64,000 nt of DNA from Candidatus Bathyarchaeota archaeon. GTDB taxonomy: Archaea; Thermoproteota; Bathyarchaeia; Bathyarchaeales; Bathycorpusculaceae. The translations under genes and the position numbers were made by a program. Of this stretch, positions 60,757 to 64,000 are shown one piece after another (positions within the stretch are counted from its first letter, which is position 1; each line of letters opens with the position of its first letter). The stretch is from contig JAOZID010000010.1 of the NCBI GenBank assembly GCA_026014465.1, forward strand, positions 464,288-528,287, in the 5' to 3' direction. The notes under the pieces were generated by a model. The model did not search any database, was not told the origin of the DNA, and saw only the letters and a list, made by a program, of their open reading frames with translations.

Positions 60757-61731
60757 TCATTTGGGTTTTGGGGTTTTTGTTAGCATTAAGGGGAGTCCTA
60801 TGAAGAAGAAGATTAGGCACCACAGGTAGGGGTTGTGGGGGACGATGAGTTCGAACCATGCGGAGCGGTGGGTGGCGAAGCCTCCGGCGTTGAAGTAGAC
60901 GAGTATGGCGAAGATGAAGTATGCTCCAAAGGCGGTGCTGGTTGCGGCTACGTGTTTGGGGTTTAGTTTTGTGGCGGGGTTTTGGATGGTGGGGTAAGTG
61001 GTTTTGAGGGCGTAGAAAGCGACCACGAGCAGGAAGATGGAGGAGGAGACAAAGCCTGCGGTGTTCATGGAGTCAAGGAGCAAATCAGTGCCCCAAGTCG
61101 CAAGCATACCCGTCCACTGCATGGCAGAGTTAAACCAGAAAACCACAAACAAATACGCCACCGCCACAACGCAACCCCACTTAAGCATCTGCCCAAAAGA
61201 GTCATGCAAAACCACCCCACGCAGCTTCAACAGGACAGGCGGCAAAACCAAAACCATCGCCAAACAAGCAATGCCCGCTACGAAGAAAACTTCAGGCACA
61301 GGCGTTACTTCAAAGTACCAGACTTCGCCGTTGGTGGAGGGGAAAATCAAGCCCAGCCAAACGGTGGGGATTAAGAGCAAAAAGTATCCTGCCTCCAGCA
61401 GCAGTGCCCAACCGATTTTTCCCTTGATTTTAGAAAAAACCGCGTTACCGCCTCTCCAGTACGCAAACGCCGCGTAAAGCGCCAAGAAACTAGCTAACCA
61501 ACGCAGTATGCCCCCAACAGTGCCGCCTAGTTCGCTACCGTAAAAAGTTGCTGCCCACCATGGTGCCCCCAACATCTCCGAGTAGATGCCAAAGTTTGCA
61601 ATCAAATCGATGCTAAAGAGGGTGCTTTGGTATATTTCGTATTGAGTCCACACGAAAAAGGCGCAGACTCCAATTAGGACTAGAAAACTGGGGGTTTTAA
61701 TTGAAGGGGTGTAGTCTGAGGGTTTGTTCAA
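60757..61731 (-). CDS. Multi-pass membrane protein of unknown function
   Basis: A 324-residue protein with about eight membrane helices. No transporter motif is visible. Segments such as FYGSELGGTVGGILRW, PEVFFVAGIACLAMVL and YFNAGGFATHRSAWFELIVP look conserved but I cannot place them. The start is TTG 61731. It follows the propeller-glycosyltransferase convergently. Confidence 0.65.
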   Translation of the reverse strand: MNKPSDYTPSIKTPSFLVLIGVCAFFVWTQYEIYQSTLFSIDLIANFGIYSEMLGAPWWAATFYGSELGGTVGGILRWLASFLALYAAFAYWRGGNAVFSKIKGKIGWALLLEAGYFLLLIPTVWLGLIFPSTNGEVWYFEVTPVPEVFFVAGIACLAMVLVLPPVLLKLRGVVLHDSFGQMLKWGCVVAVAYLFVVFWFNSAMQWTGMLATWGTDLLLDSMNTAGFVSSSIFLLVVAFYALKTTYPTIQNPATKLNPKHVAATSTAFGAYFIFAILVYFNAGGFATHRSAWFELIVPHNPYLWCLIFFFIGLPLMLTKTPKPK

Positions 61732-62018
61732 GTAGACACCGTTTTGTTTGTGTGTGGGGGAGTTCTAATTATTCGCTGTGGAACAAAATGTTCCGTCGTG
61801 GGAACAGCAGGGTTGGTTGTTTCAGAATTTTGTCGTGGTTGTTGTGGAAAACTGCAGTGGATTTTAGGAAAATCAGGTTTTCGCAAAAATAGCAGTAAGT
61901 AAAGCGTCGAACACTGCTGTTTTTAGGCGAAAAAAAAAGAGTAAAACCAAACGCGCAGGCGAACATGAGTCTTTGAAATAAACAGACATTTCAAATACCG
62001 CCCTGAGGATGGTTTATT

Positions 62019-62435
62019 ATGTTGCCTAAGCCGTTTACGCCTGAGTTGATTGCCCCTTGTGGCATGAATTGTGGGCTTTGTGTTAGGTATTTGCCTTATG
62101 CATGTGGGCTTTCAAAAGAGCAAGCTAAGAGGGGGCAGTGTGTTGGTTGCCGTGCACGGGGCAAAAACTGCGCGTTCATCAAACGCAACTGCAAGAAAGT
62201 GGGCACACAGCAAATTCAATTCTGCTATGAATGTGACGAGATGCCCTGCGAGAAGCTAAAGCGGCTGGATAAGGGATACCAGAAACGCTACAGCATGAGC
62301 ATGATAGCAAACCTCACAACCATACGTGATAAGGGCATGCAAGAGTTTCTAAAAAAGCAGCAAGCCAAGTACCGTTGCCCAAACTGCGGCGGAACCATCT
62401 GCATACACAACCAAAAATGCTACAGCTGCAACTAA
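62019..62435 (+). CDS. DUF3795-family cysteine-rich protein
   Basis: A 138-residue protein. The N-terminal core ELIAPCGMNCGLCVRYLPYA with CVGCRARGKNCAF and CYECDEMPCEKLKRLD is the DUF3795 pattern, which may bind metal. The end adds a separate zinc ribbon, CPNCGGTICIHNQKCYSC. Function is unknown; a redox or metal role is suggested by eight or more conserved cysteines. Confidence 0.82.
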   Translation: MLPKPFTPELIAPCGMNCGLCVRYLPYACGLSKEQAKRGQCVGCRARGKNCAFIKRNCKKVGTQQIQFCYECDEMPCEKLKRLDKGYQKRYSMSMIANLTTIRDKGMQEFLKKQQAKYRCPNCGGTICIHNQKCYSCN

Positions 62436-62459
62436 ACAACCCAACCCTGAACGTGCGGG

Positions 62460-63146
62460 CTAGATGTTTAGTTTAAGCCATGTTTTGAGTTTGGCGCTTG
62501 TAAGTGAGGTTAAGCTGGTGACAGATAAAGTGCCGATGAGGATGATGTTTGCAAGGGTTATCCACTGAGGGTTGTAGATTATGTGCAATGTAATGGCGAG
62601 GGCAAAGTATGCTGCGATGCAGCCGAGCAGGAACTGTAGGGGATGTAGGAATTTTTTGGCTTTGTAGGCGGCGGTTTTTAGTTTGGTGAGTAGGCGCGCG
62701 GAGGTTTTGCAGACATCAGGCAAGTCATCTATGATAAGCGCTAAGCCGCCTAGCAAAAAGAATCGGCCCGCGTTAACCGCAACGTTAGTCGTGTCTATAA
62801 GAAAAAGGTTGAAAATGGAAACGGAAGTAAAGAACACGACAAACAAAATGGCTAACCCTGAAACTATGAAGCCGTAAACGTAATGGTGAAACCAAAGCCT
62901 GCCAGTGTGAACCTTGCCCAAACACGCCGAAGGAAAAATATTCACCACGGCACCCAAAATAACCAGCCAAAACAGGTTCGCATCCACCAAAAACGGCTCA
63001 TACGGACGCCAAAACGGATAAGCCCGATAAAACCCAGAGAGAATACCCACTGCACAAGCAATCGTAAGCAACGCATTAAAGATTAACACAACACTAGAAA
63101 TTTTTCGCCCGTAGACCACAACGGTATGGAGCTTTTGCTTCGCCAT
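62460..63146 (-). CDS. Membrane protein of unknown function
   Basis: About 228 residues with about six membrane helices. The central HTGRLWFHHYVYGFIVSGLA and FFLLGGLALIIDDLPDVCKT look conserved; histidines and acidic residues at the membrane edge could bind metal or lipid. The C-terminus is short and basic. ATG 63146 is preferred over 63164 (GGGAG about 11 bases upstream). I do not recognise the family. Confidence 0.65.
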   Translation of the reverse strand: MAKQKLHTVVVYGRKISSVVLIFNALLTIACAVGILSGFYRAYPFWRPYEPFLVDANLFWLVILGAVVNIFPSACLGKVHTGRLWFHHYVYGFIVSGLAILFVVFFTSVSIFNLFLIDTTNVAVNAGRFFLLGGLALIIDDLPDVCKTSARLLTKLKTAAYKAKKFLHPLQFLLGCIAAYFALAITLHIIYNPQWITLANIILIGTLSVTSLTSLTSAKLKTWLKLNI

Positions 63147-63251
63147 TCCAGTAGACGCTCCCAATTTGCGTGTAAACCACGCCGTTTATGTCTGTCGGCA
63201 CAGCCCTATTATTCTGTTACGGTAAACTACCCAGAAAACAACGAAAGTAGA

Positions 63252-63311
63252 CCCCCTCCCCCTATCGTTTCTGCATACAAATAAAAATAGCATCCAAATA
63301 GGTTGGTGTTT
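63252..63311 (+). repeat. Dispersed intergenic repeat, copy 3 (internally deleted)
   Basis: It begins CCCCCTCCCCCTATCGTTTC, then GCATACAAATAAA as in copy 1, loses about 10-12 bases around the hairpin, and resumes with CCAAATAGGTTGGTGTTT. The trailing G-run is degraded to GCGGCGGG. It lies between two divergent genes, so here it occupies a promoter region. Confidence 0.8.
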
Positions 63312-63390
63312 GCGGCGGGTTTTTGAACGGGTTTTGGATATCGTAATATATGTTGAAGGTCTAAGGGGTTGTAGTAGAGAGCGTTTTGGT

Positions 63391-64000
63391 ATGCGAAGAG
63401 TTAAGACGGCGCGGAGTTATGTTCAGGTTCAGATGCGTAAGAAAGCGTTGAATGCGTTTTTGTGTGTGCTCGTTGTTGTTGCGGTGGTTTTGTCTGTTTT
63501 GGCTAAGCTGTTTTTGACGCGTACGTTGGGGGTTTTGGAGCAGGGGCTTTTGCTGTTTTGTGTAGCGCCTCTTTTGGGTTTTTACTATTACTTGGGGGAG
63601 TACCGCGTTTACCGGGGCGGTTTGGAAGGGGAGAAGCAGGTAACCAAACGGCTCAACAGCACGTTAAGTGATGATTACTATTTGCTTAACGGGGTTTCCC
63701 TTAAAGGCAGCCGTTCAGATATTGACCACATCGTGGTTGGACCCAACGGCGTTTTTGTTATAGAAACTAAGAACTGGAGCGGCAGCATAAGCTGCAAAGG
63801 TGACAACTGGCAACGCCAAAACAGCCACATAAACGCAAGCCCAAGCAAACAAACCAAAGCTAACGCCGACAAAATCAAAGACATCCTCAACGCCTCCACA
63901 TCAATCAGACGCCACGGAGTCTGGGTCGAAGGCATACTCGTCTTCACCAACACCAACGCCAACACAAAACTCAACCTAAAAAACCCAACCACACCCACCC
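63391..64000 (+). CDS. NERD-domain membrane protein (partial)
   Basis: This open frame starts at ATG 63391 and runs off the right edge. The N-terminus has two membrane helices (about residues 20-40 and 47-67), followed by a NERD (nuclease-related) domain: SDIDHIVVGPNGVFVIETKN, whose Asp and ExK residues are the PD-(D/E)xK active site. Such proteins may process DNA at the membrane or act in stress responses. The end of the domain is missing. Confidence 0.87.
   Translation, partial: MRRVKTARSYVQVQMRKKALNAFLCVLVVVAVVLSVLAKLFLTRTLGVLEQGLLLFCVAPLLGFYYYLGEYRVYRGGLEGEKQVTKRLNSTLSDDYYLLNGVSLKGSRSDIDHIVVGPNGVFVIETKNWSGSISCKGDNWQRQNSHINASPSKQTKANADKIKDILNASTSIRRHGVWVEGILVFTNTNANTKLNLKNPTTPT

Overview
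The window is archaeal chromosome. Diagnostic genes are a proteasome beta subunit next to an aCPSF1-type beta-CASP nuclease, EF-1A, Nop5 and fibrillarin, two LSm proteins, eL37, the CTP-dependent riboflavin kinase with RibL, pantoate kinase with archaeal PPAT, Mre11-Rad50, diphthine synthase and SepF. The gene mix (an eL22-like protein, UppP, many PAS kinases, PQQ-propeller surface proteins, a complex-I-like group 4 hydrogenase) fits the TACK lineage, most plausibly Bathyarchaeia. That placement is inferred from gene content, not from a phylogeny.

Layout. 1-3.3 kb: an operon on the minus strand encoding a membrane-bound group 4 [NiFe]-hydrogenase / complex-I-like module (A, small subunit, fused C-D large subunit, H running off the edge). 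3.7-9.5 kb: a DUF1622 membrane protein, uS10, a zinc-finger site-2 protease and mre11-rad50. 9.5-13.1 kb: a hexapeptide acyltransferase with broken coding remnants beside it, a methyltransferase, an eL22-like protein, an unexplained structured intergenic stretch and a p24/GOLD-like membrane protein. 13.3-20.2 kb: flavin cofactor genes (ribK, ribL) around a rhomboid protease, a pilin-anchored surface protein, dph5, and a CoA operon (ECF-like transporter, pantoate kinase, coaD). 20.4-25.4 kb: mostly small unknown and zinc-binding proteins, plus eL37-LSm. 25.7-29.8 kb: uppP, a DedA/VTT protein, an MCT-1-like PUA protein and an ABC-2 exporter. 29.9-36.1 kb: a PAS kinase, sepF, aCPSF1, psmB, an ICMT-like methyltransferase, tRNA-Pro(CGG) and a small membrane protein. 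36.4-49 kb: a large PQQ-propeller surface protein, a tandem Lrp-type regulator, a TrmB regulator, a membrane-fused spermidine-synthase-like protein, a second PAS kinase, thiI, an LSm and another ABC-2 exporter. 49-56.6 kb: information-processing genes (EF-1A, a DRG-like GTPase, uS7, uS12, RNase HII, fibrillarin-Nop5, an XPF-type nuclease). 56.8-64 kb: a secreted repeat protein, a propeller-glycosyltransferase fusion, membrane proteins, a DUF3795 protein and a truncated NERD protein.

Three themes cross the window. First, an approximately 60-86 bp dispersed intergenic repeat occurs three times (18.0, 45.4 and 63.25 kb), with a possible 15-bp relic at 10.6 kb. Second, synonymous codon usage switches abruptly between C/A-rich and G/T-rich patches of a few hundred bases, often inside single genes on either strand. 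Third, several eukaryote-like proteins appear (eL22-like, p24/GOLD-like, C2H2 finger, Nop5 with an Arg-Gly-rich tail). Starts were chosen from Shine-Dalgarno spacing, TATA position and family N-termini, so several are shorter than the longest open frame. No CRISPR array, rRNA, insertion sequence or recognisable riboswitch was seen.
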